From contig QBLS01000002.1 in assembly GCA_003249015.1 (NCBI GenBank), positions 1-64,000 of the forward strand: DNA of 64,000 bases. Reading direction: 5' to 3'. Positions 29,226 through 37,681 of the stretch are shown in pieces. This stretch comes from Pseudanabaena sp. GTDB lineage: Bacteria; Cyanobacteriota; Cyanobacteriia; Pseudanabaenales; Pseudanabaenaceae. Under the pieces are notes generated by a model that was not told the origin of the DNA, did not search any database, and saw only the letters and a list, made by a program, of their open reading frames with translations. The position numbers and the translations under genes are program-made. Positions within the stretch are counted from its first letter, which is position 1. Each line of letters begins with the position of its first letter.

Positions 29226-29380
29226 AAAAATCACTCCTTAACCCAAGCACCTAATTGTTAGAAACTGAATACCTGTCATAATAAGCAAGGTAACCTAACT
29301 GAATTAATTTAATTACAAGCTTTGGCTGTCATTGTATCAGTACACCCCATAATTTACCCCAGTATTTTCTCTGGAAATTA

Positions 29381-30124
29381 ATGCGATCGCCTCAAAATAT
29401 TGACTCTAAAATTACGCGCCCTCAGACTATTTATCTCGATGCCGTGGGAACTTTGTTTGGTGTGAAAGGTAGTGTGGGCTGGCAATATGCCCAAGTTGCT
29501 CAAAGTTTTAATGTGGTTCTCGATCCTGATCTAGTTAATCGCGCTTTTTACCAAAGCTTTCAGTCAGTATCCAAAATTGCCTTCCCTGATTTAGCGCCTG
29601 TGGATGTGCCTGCTGCGGAATATCAATGGTGGCGATCGCTTGCTGAGGATACATTTAGACAAACGGGTGATTTGATCAAATTTGCTAATTTTGAGAGTTT
29701 TTTTAAAGAGATTTTTGACTATTTTGCAACTCCTTCCCCTTGGTTTGTCTATGAAGAAACGCGATTAGCCCTTGAACAATGGCGCAGTCAAGGGATTAGA
29801 TTGGGAGTGCTATCTAACTTTGACAGTCGCATTTATCCTGTGATTGAAGCTTTGGATCTCAAGCAATATTTTGACTCGATTACTATCTCCACTGAGGTCG
29901 GCGCAGCTAAGCCCGATGCTGGGATTTTTGTAAAGGCTTTGAGTAAGCATGGACTTGAGCAGTCACCAAGTTTGGCTTGGCATATCGGGGACAGTTTTGA
30001 GGAAGATTATCTCGGTGCTGAAGCAGTGGGCATTAAAGCGATTTGGCTAAATCGAGATCGCCGCCCATCGTCAAACCCTGCCAAGCAGTCAGCCTTGACG
30101 ATTGATTTGCTTACAGGTATCTAA
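29381..30124 (+). CDS. HAD-superfamily hydrolase
   Basis: A HAD-like phosphatase-fold protein with the alpha-helical cap of subfamily IA. Motif I is IYLDAVGTLF, motif II is GVLSNFDSR, the Lys of motif III is in GAAKPDAGIF and motif IV is HIGDSFEEDYLGA. In motif I the nucleophile Asp20 is kept, but the usual general-acid Asp two residues on is Val22. Activity may therefore be low, altered or non-phosphatase. The substrate is unknown. GGA lies just upstream of the ATG. The stop falls just before a palindrome that separates it from riboflavin synthase. Confidence 0.85.
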   Translation: MRSPQNIDSKITRPQTIYLDAVGTLFGVKGSVGWQYAQVAQSFNVVLDPDLVNRAFYQSFQSVSKIAFPDLAPVDVPAAEYQWWRSLAEDTFRQTGDLIKFANFESFFKEIFDYFATPSPWFVYEETRLALEQWRSQGIRLGVLSNFDSRIYPVIEALDLKQYFDSITISTEVGAAKPDAGIFVKALSKHGLEQSPSLAWHIGDSFEEDYLGAEAVGIKAIWLNRDRRPSSNPAKQSALTIDLLTGI

Positions 30125-30156
30125 ATTTGGTGAGGCGCAAAGCGCCTCACCAAATT
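30124..30156. repeat. Palindrome with 15-bp perfect arms
   Basis: The arms are 30124-30138 and 30142-30156 around AAA, tip GCAAAGC. It is directly downstream of the HAD gene. Confidence 0.8.
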
Positions 30157-30231
30157 GTTGTTTTGCAACTAGGCAGGACTTAGCACTGCTTCTATCACGA
30201 TAAAATTGGCTTTTGACATTGCAGCTTAACT

Positions 30232-30882
30232 ATGTTTACAGGACTCGTCCAAACCATCGGCATGATTGAACATCGCGATCGCGATCGCCTTGTGATTCAT
30301 TGTCCTGATCTAGTTGCCCATATTGCGATCGGCGACAGTGTGGCGGTTAATGGCGTATGTCTGACGGCTACCTATATTTCTGATAGCAATTTCACGGCGG
30401 ATGTATCCCCTGAGACTTTGGGGCGCACTAACTTTGGCGATCGCCAATTAAAGTACGTCAATCTGGAAACGGCGCTAGCAGTTGGTGACAAGATTGGCGG
30501 TCACTTTGTCTCAGGGCATATCGATGGGATGGGTAAGCTTAGCGATCGCGCCTTGATTGGCAACTCATGGGAACTAAGTTTTGAGGCAATTCCTGAAGTG
30601 GCTCGCTACATCGTTTTTAAAGGCAGCATTGCCATTAATGGCATTAGCCTGACTATTTCCTACTGCAATGATTCGGGTACAAACTTTCGAGTCGCTGTCA
30701 TTCCCCACACCTACGACAACACGACGTTGAAAGACTTAGATATTGGTGATGCGGTACATTTGGAAGGCGATCTGCTGGGTAAATATGTGGAGAAGTTTCT
30801 CAGAGCGGGTCAGCATAATTTTGGCAGTTTATCCAAACCAGCGATTACCCCATCTTTTTTAGCTGAACATGGTTGGGCGTAG
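30232..30882 (+). CDS. ribE: Riboflavin synthase
   Basis: It dismutates two 6,7-dimethyl-8-ribityllumazine molecules into riboflavin, the last step of the pathway begun by RibD at 176. The start MFTGLVQTIG is diagnostic. Two lumazine-binding half domains follow, each with a (S/I)xNGxxLT segment (SVAVNGVCLTAT and SIAINGISLTIS). The 216 residues are normal. It stands alone here. The symbol follows the ribE usage (ribC in some species). Confident. Confidence 0.95.
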   Translation: MFTGLVQTIGMIEHRDRDRLVIHCPDLVAHIAIGDSVAVNGVCLTATYISDSNFTADVSPETLGRTNFGDRQLKYVNLETALAVGDKIGGHFVSGHIDGMGKLSDRALIGNSWELSFEAIPEVARYIVFKGSIAINGISLTISYCNDSGTNFRVAVIPHTYDNTTLKDLDIGDAVHLEGDLLGKYVEKFLRAGQHNFGSLSKPAITPSFLAEHGWA

Positions 30883-30886
30883 AGAA

Positions 30887-30966
30887 GAGGCTTCGACTTC
30901 GCTTAGCCATCAGTACAGGTTGGCTGAGCGAAGCGATGCACTGAGCTTGTCGAAGCGCCGAAGCCT
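30887..30966. repeat. GGCTTCGACTTCGCT-family inverted repeat
   Basis: GGCTTCGACTTCGCTTAGCC (from 30889) faces an expanded right arm (TGGCTGAGCGAAG, then TCGAAGC-type repeats to 30966). It is the same family as the inner palindrome at 18735, but here the right arm is interrupted. Confidence 0.7.
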
Positions 30967-31001
30967 ATTGCAATTTATCTAGAATTACTACTAAATAAGG
31001 A

Positions 31002-32168
31002 ATGAGCAAAACTGAAGACACTACAAACAAAATGCTAGTAATCGGTTTGATTAGTGGCACTTCTATCGATGGCATTGATGCGGCGCTAGTCGAGATTGGC
31101 GATCGCCAAGGTAATCTGTCAACTAACCTGATCGCAGGATTTACCTATGCCTATCCAGAACCACTTCGCGCCGAAATATTTGCAGTTTGTGCAGGTGAGC
31201 CGCGATCGCTGCAACAGTTATGTGAGCTTGACGATCGCATTGCAGAGAGTTTTGCTCAGGCAGCGATCGCCATTAACGCCAAAGGCGAACAACCCGCGCA
31301 ATTAATCGGCTCCCATGGGCAGACTGTTTTTCATCGTCCACCGAGCGCCTCTCAAGATGGCAAAACAGGGCTGGGCTACTCGGTGCAAATGGGACGAGGA
31401 GCGGTAATTGCAGAATTGACAGGAATTAAGACCGTTAGCGATTTTCGAGTCGCGGATATTGAAGCGGGTGGACAAGCTGCGCCCCTTGTGCCGATGGCGG
31501 ATTTATTGCTGCTGTCCCATCCTCATAAATGTCGCGTCTGCCAAAATATTGGTGGTATCAGCAATCTTACCTATCTGCCTCCCAATGCGATCTCCGATCC
31601 CGAACAAGTATTTGGGTTTGATAATGGTGCGGGTAATGTCCTGCTGGATATGGCAACCCAAAAATTATTTGGTGAAGAATTTGATCGCAATGGTGATTTG
31701 GCTCGACAGGGGATCGCCCATCTTGATTTAGTAGAAAGATGGATCAGCCATGAATTTTTTCGCCTCCCGCCACCAAAATCCACAGGACGCGAATTATTTA
31801 GTCCCGAATATCTAGAAGCTCGCTTGAGTGAATGTGCAGATTTAAGTAATTATGATATTTTGGCGACACTTACCGAATTTACGGCGCAGGCGATCGCCCA
31901 AAGTTATCATCAGTTTTTGCCGATGTTTCCCGATGAGGTTTTGGTTGGCGGCGGCGGTGGTCGCAATGGCTATCTGATGGAGCGTTTACAAGCTTTGCTC
32001 AAACCTGCGATCGTCAAGCGGAGCGACGAATTTGGCATCAATGGTGACTTTAAAGAGGCGATCGCCTTTGCACTTTTGGCATATTTACGCATCAAGGAGA
32101 GGGTCGGCAATTTGCCCAGTGTCACTGGCGCAAAGAGATCAGTTTTGCTAGGAAGAATTTATCCTTGA
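31002..32168 (+). CDS. anmK: Anhydro-N-acetylmuramic acid kinase
   Basis: AnmK phosphorylates and opens 1,6-anhydro-MurNAc during peptidoglycan recycling. Motifs are LISGTSIDGIDAALVEI, GSHGQTVFHRP, SDFRVADIEAGGQAAPLVP and FGFDNGAGNVLLD. The C-terminal GGGGRNGYLMERL is also family-like. The 388 residues are typical. An alternative ATG at 31032 (MLVIGLISG) would match many homologs, and the AAGG before 31002 sits very close to the start, so the exact start is open. It is convergent with the flavoprotein gene at 32178. Confidence 0.93.
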   Translation: MSKTEDTTNKMLVIGLISGTSIDGIDAALVEIGDRQGNLSTNLIAGFTYAYPEPLRAEIFAVCAGEPRSLQQLCELDDRIAESFAQAAIAINAKGEQPAQLIGSHGQTVFHRPPSASQDGKTGLGYSVQMGRGAVIAELTGIKTVSDFRVADIEAGGQAAPLVPMADLLLLSHPHKCRVCQNIGGISNLTYLPPNAISDPEQVFGFDNGAGNVLLDMATQKLFGEEFDRNGDLARQGIAHLDLVERWISHEFFRLPPPKSTGRELFSPEYLEARLSECADLSNYDILATLTEFTAQAIAQSYHQFLPMFPDEVLVGGGGGRNGYLMERLQALLKPAIVKRSDEFGINGDFKEAIAFALLAYLRIKERVGNLPSVTGAKRSVLLGRIYP

Positions 32169-32172
32169 TGCA

Positions 32173-32213
32173 GGTGGCTATCGCAGATCTTCCAAAGATC
32201 TGCGATAGTCACC
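32173..32213. terminator. Hairpin formed by the 3' end of a coding sequence
   Basis: The 18-bp arms have one mismatch (32173-32190 and 32196-32213). Most of it lies within the last codons of the minus-strand flavoprotein gene (DYRRSLEDLR and stop). It faces the end of anmK and may terminate both. Confidence 0.6.
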
Positions 32214-33785
32214 GCCCGAACCGTAGCGCCATTGGGCAAGACGATTTTGCCATTGATATTGTTGTTCTGGCAGGAGGTTGGCGATCGCAGGCACAAAAGC
32301 CTCGCCAACCTGATTTAGTCCGCTGTACAGCCCTAATCCTAAATAATGCTTGAGCCAATCTAATAGAGTCTCCACTCCCACCTGTTTCATAATTTTGATC
32401 ACCAATATGGGATCGTCAATGGACATAGCCAGCATGGTTTGCGCTAGGGGAATAAACTGCACCACATCTTGTAAAAAAGGATAGAGAACGCGATCACCGA
32501 GTTTTTCCATTTCTGAGAAGGTGACATTTAGTAAATAGTTAATGCGATCGGCTTCTATTTGTTGATTTACCGCGACACTCATTGATTTCTGGAAGAGCCA
32601 AGTAACCGAGAGATTTGGTTGGTAGGGCTGAAGCGATCGCAAATCCATGCTCGTTAACCAATCACCAACTAAGGCGCTATTGAGGCTATCCGTAAGGCGT
32701 GGTAAGTGTCTCAACATCGCCCCAAATCCGCCAAAACTAAGAGGAGACTGCATTCCTGAGCTATCCCCCACTTGTAAAATGCGATCCCAAGGTGTTTGTA
32801 ATGGATTTTGTTTATAGGAAGGGAAAAATCCTAATAAAAATCTCTCAAAATAAAGTTGTTCTAGTTCAATCTCTTGGTATTTGGGCAACCAAAATAAATA
32901 ATCTTCCAGTAGCTCTGCAAAGCTAGGACGCATTGGGTCAGCATCGACATAGGTAAACATATAGGTGGTGCGTCCATCCCGTGCAGGAAAAGCTTCCCAA
33001 AAGTATTGGCATTGCTTTTGAATCGGTGTAAAGCTATAAATCAGATCGCCATAGGATTTGGGCGGCATCCCCTTGGCACAACTGCCCACCACCATGCAGA
33101 CTCCATCGGGCTTGATATTCCCATTAACCTGCGATCGCGCCTGTTTGGCGATCGCCGAGAAATGCCCCATTACATCTAGCAATAGCCGCCCATGAATAAA
33201 CTCAGTTGTGCCAGATTTACTTGATTGCTTCGGCAGAATTTCTACAGATACGCCATTGTTATGCACTGTCGCTTGCTTGAAGCCAGTTTGCTCAAACAAA
33301 ATGCCCCCTGCATTGAGAAACTTCTGCTTGAGTATTTCCAATAAATAAATCGGATCAACGCCAATATTGAGAATATCCCTCACCCATAGCTCCTTACCAC
33401 CTTGGAAGCCGACTCTAGCAGGGTTATAGACTGTGGCGATCACCTTGTTTAGCTCTGCTTCTGTTAGTAACCCTAGCTCAATAAATACATTTAACTCCTG
33501 TCTGGAAATATTCCATTCTTGAGCACGACCCCGCAATAGTCCCTGCTCAATTACCGCCACGCGCCACCCCCGCATCTGCAAAGCCGAGGCAATAAATATG
33601 CCTAACGTGCCACCACAAACGATTACATCAAATTCCTTGTCTACTAATTTACTTTGTTTGACGATTACGACCTGCGCGATCGCCTGATTGTCTTGGCGAT
33701 AGACCTTCCAAAATGCATCCATGCGCTCTAGTTGAATGGCAGCCTCAGCAGGATTTGGCGATCGTAAACTGGCAAATAAAGACAT
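32178..33785 (-). CDS. Lycopene cyclase CruP/CruA-like FAD oxidoreductase
   Basis: The FAD-binding Rossmann start is VIVCGGTLGIFIASALQMRGWRVAVIEQG near residue 53. It belongs to the geranylgeranyl-reductase-like group that contains the cyanobacterial lycopene cyclases CruA and CruP. The length (535) and wording suggest CruP rather than CruA, and CruP is not firmly shown to be the main cyclase. Conserved blocks are EWNISRQEL, DPIYLLEILKQKFL, DSSGMQSPLSFGGFG and the helical C-terminal half. A role in carotenoid metabolism at the thylakoid is inferred. It is convergent with anmK. Confidence 0.75.
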   Translation of the reverse strand: MSLFASLRSPNPAEAAIQLERMDAFWKVYRQDNQAIAQVVIVKQSKLVDKEFDVIVCGGTLGIFIASALQMRGWRVAVIEQGLLRGRAQEWNISRQELNVFIELGLLTEAELNKVIATVYNPARVGFQGGKELWVRDILNIGVDPIYLLEILKQKFLNAGGILFEQTGFKQATVHNNGVSVEILPKQSSKSGTTEFIHGRLLLDVMGHFSAIAKQARSQVNGNIKPDGVCMVVGSCAKGMPPKSYGDLIYSFTPIQKQCQYFWEAFPARDGRTTYMFTYVDADPMRPSFAELLEDYLFWLPKYQEIELEQLYFERFLLGFFPSYKQNPLQTPWDRILQVGDSSGMQSPLSFGGFGAMLRHLPRLTDSLNSALVGDWLTSMDLRSLQPYQPNLSVTWLFQKSMSVAVNQQIEADRINYLLNVTFSEMEKLGDRVLYPFLQDVVQFIPLAQTMLAMSIDDPILVIKIMKQVGVETLLDWLKHYLGLGLYSGLNQVGEAFVPAIANLLPEQQYQWQNRLAQWRYGSGGDYRRSLEDLR

Positions 33786-33822
33786 GGTTCAAAAAACTCG
33801 TTAATTCTGTTTGTACACAGCG

Positions 33823-33878
33823 ACCCAAAAGAATTTGGCAAGCGTGGCGAAGCCAATGCTTATCAAATTCTTTTGGGT
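33823..33878. repeat. Palindrome with 15-bp perfect outer arms
   Basis: ACCCAAAAGAATTTG (33823-33837) pairs with 33864-33878. The inner part contains GTGGCGAAGCCAATGC. It lies between the leftward gene pair 33883 and 32178. Confidence 0.8.
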
Positions 33879-33882
33879 TTGC

Positions 33883-34383
33883 TTAAAACTGATAGCGCGG
33901 ATCGCAATAGTCGCGAAGCCATGTACTAGTCGCTGTAGCGATCGCCGCATCACTCACATCCACCACGGGAGCCTGTCCATCACGCATAAATGCCATCGCC
34001 AGCCGCCAGCCCTTGGATGTTGGCACGATTAGTAACCAATAAGCTCGCTGGGAAGTTTTCACCTTACCAGTTTCACGTTCTAGGACTGACAAAAAAACTT
34101 GGTTGGGCAAGCGATCGCGATCTTGGTCGGGGGCAAGAGGCAATGGTTCCAGTTCAGGATCGCTGATTGCCATAACCTCACGCTTGATGCGAAGGCGCTG
34201 ATACACCCGATTTAGATAGTCAGGCAGCCCCTTCGCCAGAGCCTTGCTCAAACTCGGAAAGTCGGCAGGGCAAGTCCGCTGATTTATATAGCTTTCAGCA
34301 TAACTATGCTGCTGACTCACCATGATGTAACCGCCAACTAAGACGGCGATCGCAAGTTGAAAGGGAGACTGACTTCTAAACAT
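33883..34383 (-). CDS. Exported protein of unknown function
   Basis: An N-terminal hydrophobic stretch (FQLAIAVLVGGYIMVSQQHSYA) suggests a signal peptide or anchor. The mature part holds Cys residues in RTCPADFPSL and RDYCDPRYQF that could form one disulfide. A beta-rich centre (AYWLLIVPTSKGWRLAMAFMRDG) follows. I recognise it only as a type common among cyanobacterial hypotheticals ending in WLRDC-like motifs. It is transcribed toward the flavoprotein gene 98 bases away, with a palindrome between. Confidence 0.65.
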   Translation of the reverse strand: MFRSQSPFQLAIAVLVGGYIMVSQQHSYAESYINQRTCPADFPSLSKALAKGLPDYLNRVYQRLRIKREVMAISDPELEPLPLAPDQDRDRLPNQVFLSVLERETGKVKTSQRAYWLLIVPTSKGWRLAMAFMRDGQAPVVDVSDAAIATATSTWLRDYCDPRYQF

Positions 34384-34421
34384 GGTAGTTAGACTTTAGT
34401 TCTAAACTCTATGGGCATAAT

Positions 34422-34460
34422 TAAAACCCAAAAGCCTATGCCACAGGCTTTTGGGTTTTA
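34422..34460. repeat. Palindrome with 16-bp perfect arms
   Basis: TAAAACCCAAAAGCCT (34422-34437) pairs with 34445-34460; the loop is ATGCCAC. It is immediately upstream of the gene at 33883. Confidence 0.8.
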
Positions 34461-34525
34461 TATTTAATTGCACCCAGTTACTTAATACTTATACAGCCTA
34501 TCTCTTTCCTTAAAATAATTGCATT

Positions 34526-34646
34526 AAATCACGAAAGAATGACAACACTTTTGTGATTTGAAAACCTAGCAGATGATTGGCAGCGCTCCGCGCCGCCAAT
34601 CATCTGCTAGGTTTTATGTCCCAACAAGAATGACTACAGCTATGTA
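34526..34646. repeat. Composite: CACGAAAG-class repeat, palindrome and MITE end
   Basis: At 34526-34559 is the ACGAAAG/TGACAACA-class inverted repeat (12-bp arms, one mismatch). At 34561-34615 is a palindrome with 21-bp perfect arms. At about 34614-34646 is the right terminal segment of the MITE-like element (TGTCCCAACAAGAATGACTA). The left end of the MITE is missing, so the parts are modular. About 130 bases then remain before psaL. Confidence 0.8.
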
Positions 34647-34775
34647 AAACTTTTCTTTTCCAGAGAGTCACTGTGAAGTTTTCTAAAGATACAAGCTCTT
34701 TATGGGGTGACATTAGCGCTTATTCCCTAAAATGAAGACAAAATTCTCCCTGCAATCTTTACTTAATAAAGACTT

Positions 34776-35249
34776 ATGACAGATTTTGTAAAACCCTTCA
34801 AAAATGATCCCCAACTCGGGAACTTGTCCACTCCAGTCAGTGACTCGGCGATCGTAAAAGCTTTCATCGGCAACCTTCCCGCCTATCGTCCTGGACTGTC
34901 TGCTAGCCGTCGTGGTCTAGAGATCGGCATGGCTCATGGGTATTTCATCTATGGACCCTTTGCTTTGCTTGGGCCCTTGAGAAACACTGAGCTAGGTAGT
35001 CTAGCTGGATTGCTAGCTACAGTTGCCTCGGTTGTGCTACTCACCCTTGGATTGTCTCTATACGGTCAAACCGTGACCAAACTAGAATCTAGCTCTGCTG
35101 TAGACGCACCCGCTGAACTAAGTACATCGGCTGGTTGGAGCGAATTTGCTGGTAGTTTCTTGCTCGGTGGTGCTGGTGGTGCTGCATTTGCATACTTCCT
35201 CAACTACCTCGAACCTTTCCAAAAATTTGGCGCTCTACTTTGGTCTTAA
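34776..35249 (+). CDS. psaL: Photosystem I subunit XI
   Basis: PsaL is the thylakoid membrane subunit that holds the PSI trimer together. DFVKPFKNDPQLGNLSTPVS and the SRRGLEIGMAHGYFIYGPF segment with chlorophyll-ligand histidines are typical. Membrane helices follow at about 66-85 and 123-146. The 157 residues are full length. psaI follows 63 bases downstream on the same strand, the usual psaL/psaI neighbourhood in cyanobacteria. Confident. Confidence 0.96.
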   Translation: MTDFVKPFKNDPQLGNLSTPVSDSAIVKAFIGNLPAYRPGLSASRRGLEIGMAHGYFIYGPFALLGPLRNTELGSLAGLLATVASVVLLTLGLSLYGQTVTKLESSSAVDAPAELSTSAGWSEFAGSFLLGGAGGAAFAYFLNYLEPFQKFGALLWS

Positions 35250-35312
35250 GCCTCGTCTCTACCAAATTAGCTACTCCAACAATTTATACTTAATTTAAGG
35301 AAAAAATTCACT

Positions 35313-35423
35313 ATGACTGGATACTACGCCCATTATTACGTCTCATTTATTCTCGTACCTCTCGTTGGCGTAATTTTGCCGATCGCCACCATGGGGCTTC
35401 TGCTTAACTACATCGAGAACTAG
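35313..35423 (+). CDS. psaI: Photosystem I subunit VIII
   Basis: A 36-residue single-helix membrane protein: MTGYYAHYYVSFILVPLVGV, then ILPIATMGLLLNYIEN. The VPLVG motif and the closing NYIEN match PsaI, which packs next to PsaL in the trimer core. AAGGA lies 9 nt upstream of the ATG. It follows psaL on the same strand, and tandem terminators stand after it. The small size makes it easy to miss. Confidence 0.9.
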   Translation: MTGYYAHYYVSFILVPLVGVILPIATMGLLLNYIEN

Positions 35424-35437
35424 ACAATTTTTATACC

Positions 35438-35470
35438 AAATCAAAAAATGGCTATGCCATTTTTTGATTT
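35438..35470. terminator. Terminator 1 after psaI
   Basis: The 15-bp perfect arms (35438-35452 and 35456-35470) have loop TAT and A6/T6 tracts. The upstream ATACCAAATCAAAA flank is also found before the palindrome at 56859. Confidence 0.85.
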
Positions 35471-35489
35471 ATTTTTATTCCATAAAAAG

Positions 35490-35521
35490 GAGGAGATTGC
35501 TAGGCTATCTCCTCTTTTTTT
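35490..35521 (+). terminator. Terminator 2 after psaI
   Basis: The GAGGAGAT/ATCTCCTC stem with a 9-nt loop is followed by seven T on the plus strand. It is a classical rho-independent terminator in tandem with the preceding one. Confidence 0.85.
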
Positions 35522-35560
35522 ATGGAAAACTCTAAAATTGTTTTGGAGCATTGCTATAAG

Positions 35561-36085
35561 ATGAAGCCATTAGATCCATTGATATTTAGCCTCAGAACCA
35601 TGCCATCTTTACGCTTGCTAATTTCACTCATTGTGGTGATCGCTTTTTTGTTGATACCTCCTACTAACCTAAAAGCTGAAACCCTATCTTTTAGTCATGC
35701 TCAATTAAAGGGTAGAGATTTTTCTGGGAGAATGCTAGCTGGTTCTGGCTTTGCTAATGCCAATATGGAGGGAGCAAATTTTGAAAATGCGGATGTAAGA
35801 GGTTCGGTTTTTAGTGCCTCTATCTTAAGAAATGCCAATCTTCGCGGCACCGATTTTTCGGGTGGGCTACTAGATCAGACTGATTTTGCCAAGGCAGATC
35901 TTAGTGATGCTCTGCTAGTTGAAACAATTTTATTACGCAGCACCTTTGACTTTGTGAATATTGACGGGGCAGATTTTAGTGATGCAATCATGGATGGCAG
36001 TCAGCGCAAATGGCTTTGTTCTAAAGCTAAAGGGACTAACTCTAAAACGGGGGTTGCGACTAGGGATTCTCTAGAGTGCAAATAG
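35561..36085 (+). CDS. Exported pentapeptide-repeat protein
   Basis: A signal peptide (LRLLISLIVVIAFLLIPPTNLKA) precedes pentapeptide repeats (FSHAQLKGRDFSGRMLAGSG, then ANMEGANFENADVRGSVF and onward) and a short Cys-containing tail (KWLCSKAKG..DSLECK). It is probably lumenal or periplasmic, like lumenal pentapeptide proteins of thylakoids; that location is an inference. The frame is open from ATG 35522, but this touches the psaI terminator T-run. I prefer 35561 (GGAG 12 nt upstream); ATG 35600 is possible too. Confidence 0.75.
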   Translation: MKPLDPLIFSLRTMPSLRLLISLIVVIAFLLIPPTNLKAETLSFSHAQLKGRDFSGRMLAGSGFANANMEGANFENADVRGSVFSASILRNANLRGTDFSGGLLDQTDFAKADLSDALLVETILLRSTFDFVNIDGADFSDAIMDGSQRKWLCSKAKGTNSKTGVATRDSLECK

Positions 36086-36090
36086 TAAAT

Positions 36091-36169
36091 TTAAAAGCGT
36101 TGCTTTGCAACGCTTTTAAGCTCTAAAAGGATGTGGGTCACGATGCGCGTGCCCCACATCCTTTTAGAG
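36091..36169. repeat. Two palindromes, the second overlapping the mraY stop
   Basis: At 36091-36119 the 13-bp perfect arms surround TTT (tip GCTTTGC). At 36121-36169 the 17-bp perfect arms (36121-36137 and 36153-36169) include the mraY stop codon at 36164-36166. Confidence 0.8.
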
Positions 36170-37264
36170 TTTGCTGATTAGTAAAGATAAACCAACCAAA
36201 AACCCTCCAGTCAAATAAAATGCTCTGACAACCTGCAACTCATGCCAACCACTCAGCTCTAGATGGTGATGGAAAGGAGCCATTTTAAACAGTCGTTTGC
36301 CAGTGCCAGTTTCGTCTTTAGTTGCCTTGTAGTAACTAACCTGTGCAATTACGGAAATTGATTCCCATATAAAAATCGCCCCAATAATTGCAAAAGCCCA
36401 TAGCAAGTTACCGAGAATTGCTGTAGAAGCCAAAGCTCCTCCTAATGCCAAAGAACCAGTGTCACCCATAAACACACGGGCTGGATATCGGTTGTGCCAC
36501 AAAAATCCGAGATAGCTACCACCAAGACACATACAGAAAATCGCTAGTTCTTGATTTTGTGGAAACAATAGTAAAGCCATGCCAAATAAGGCGATCGCCC
36601 CCGTTCCCCCTGCTAATCCATCTAGCCCGTCAGTAAGGTTAGTCGCGTTACTACTACCAAGAAATACAAAAATAGATAGGGGGAAAAATAACAAGCCAAA
36701 AGGTATTGCCAGCTTAAAAGGTAGACTAACCGTCGCGATCGCTTGCCAATTTTTTGTAATTAGTAACCAAATAACAAAACAGGAAGCGAAGAAAGCCTGT
36801 AAAAGCAACTTAGAACGCGGCGATAAACCTTTATTAGAATGGCGGCGTAAAATCTTCCAGTCGTCAAGCCAGCCGATAAACGCAAACGATAGGGTCAATA
36901 AGCTGCAGGCAATGACATTAGCATTAAAGCCAGACCACACGACACCCAGCAAGATGCCAACTGGTACAATGAATATCCCCCCCATGGTGGGAGTTCCCTG
37001 TTTCTTGAGGTGAGCCTGTGGCCCGTCTTCACGGATGATCTGCCCAGCCTTGAGGCGACGTAGCGCTGGTACAGCCACAGTTCCTAAAAGAGCGGCTCCA
37101 ATAGCACCCACAGTAAAGGGTAGTAGCAGAGTTGAACTTATATTAGGATGCAAGAAAAGATCGACACCAACAATTAAACTTATTAAACCAATTGCCAAAC
37201 CAATTGCCGTACTACTTCCTGTAAAAAGCCTTGCCTTCCTAACCCTTACACCAGTATCAACCAT
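36164..37264 (-). CDS. mraY: Phospho-N-acetylmuramoyl-pentapeptide transferase
   Basis: MraY loads UDP-MurNAc-pentapeptide onto undecaprenyl phosphate to form lipid I at the inner membrane. About ten membrane helices are visible. Signature motifs include GTPTMGGIFI, the aspartate motif (AFIGWLDDWKILRR), NATNLTDGLDGLAGG and MGDTGSLALGG, with the His-rich PFHHHLELSGW loop. AAGGA lies 6 nt before the ATG. The 366 residues are typical for cyanobacteria. The stop and last codons fall in a palindrome arm. Confident. Confidence 0.96.
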   Translation of the reverse strand: MVDTGVRVRKARLFTGSSTAIGLAIGLISLIVGVDLFLHPNISSTLLLPFTVGAIGAALLGTVAVPALRRLKAGQIIREDGPQAHLKKQGTPTMGGIFIVPVGILLGVVWSGFNANVIACSLLTLSFAFIGWLDDWKILRRHSNKGLSPRSKLLLQAFFASCFVIWLLITKNWQAIATVSLPFKLAIPFGLLFFPLSIFVFLGSSNATNLTDGLDGLAGGTGAIALFGMALLLFPQNQELAIFCMCLGGSYLGFLWHNRYPARVFMGDTGSLALGGALASTAILGNLLWAFAIIGAIFIWESISVIAQVSYYKATKDETGTGKRLFKMAPFHHHLELSGWHELQVVRAFYLTGGFLVGLSLLISKL

Positions 37265-37681
37265 TACCGTTCCTTACACCCACACTAACTTCAACCTTTT
37301 TGCGTTAGATCTAAATATAAATAAGTACCTGAGCACAATTAAAAATTAAAAGCTTTAACATACGTGCAGCGTGCGCTACAGCTTTCAGGATTTTATATTT
37401 AACTCTGGCTAGCTACTTAATCTAGATCGCCTTTACCGACACTTGAGCTTTATAAGGGTAGATTGAAAATCATCCAAATATACGCTCTTAAATACCAAAC
37501 TATGACTGCTTTTGTCTACAGTGCAACTGTTTAATTTTTCATAAAACCAAAAGTTGTTTCCACTGTTATCGCCCTGAAATCTAGCTCTCAGAGCTGTAGC
37601 TCAAGCGCAGCAAGCACTATCGTTCTGAGATCTAGATTTAATTGCGCTTAGCTCCAATTTGAACCCTCATTAGAATTACCA
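37265..37681. other. Gene-free 417-base divergent intergenic region
   Basis: Promoters of mraY (leftward) and rsmB (rightward) must lie here. It holds decayed palindrome remnants: TTAAAAGCTTT..GCAGCGTGCGCTACAGCTTT around 37345-37395, and GAAATCTAGCTCTCAGAGCTGTAGC facing TCTGAGATCTAGATTT around 37576-37640. I see no gene. Confidence 0.6.

Noticed and set aside
36579-37013. 144-codon frame antisense to mraY
   Set aside because: Shadow of a membrane-protein gene, with no start signal or family match.
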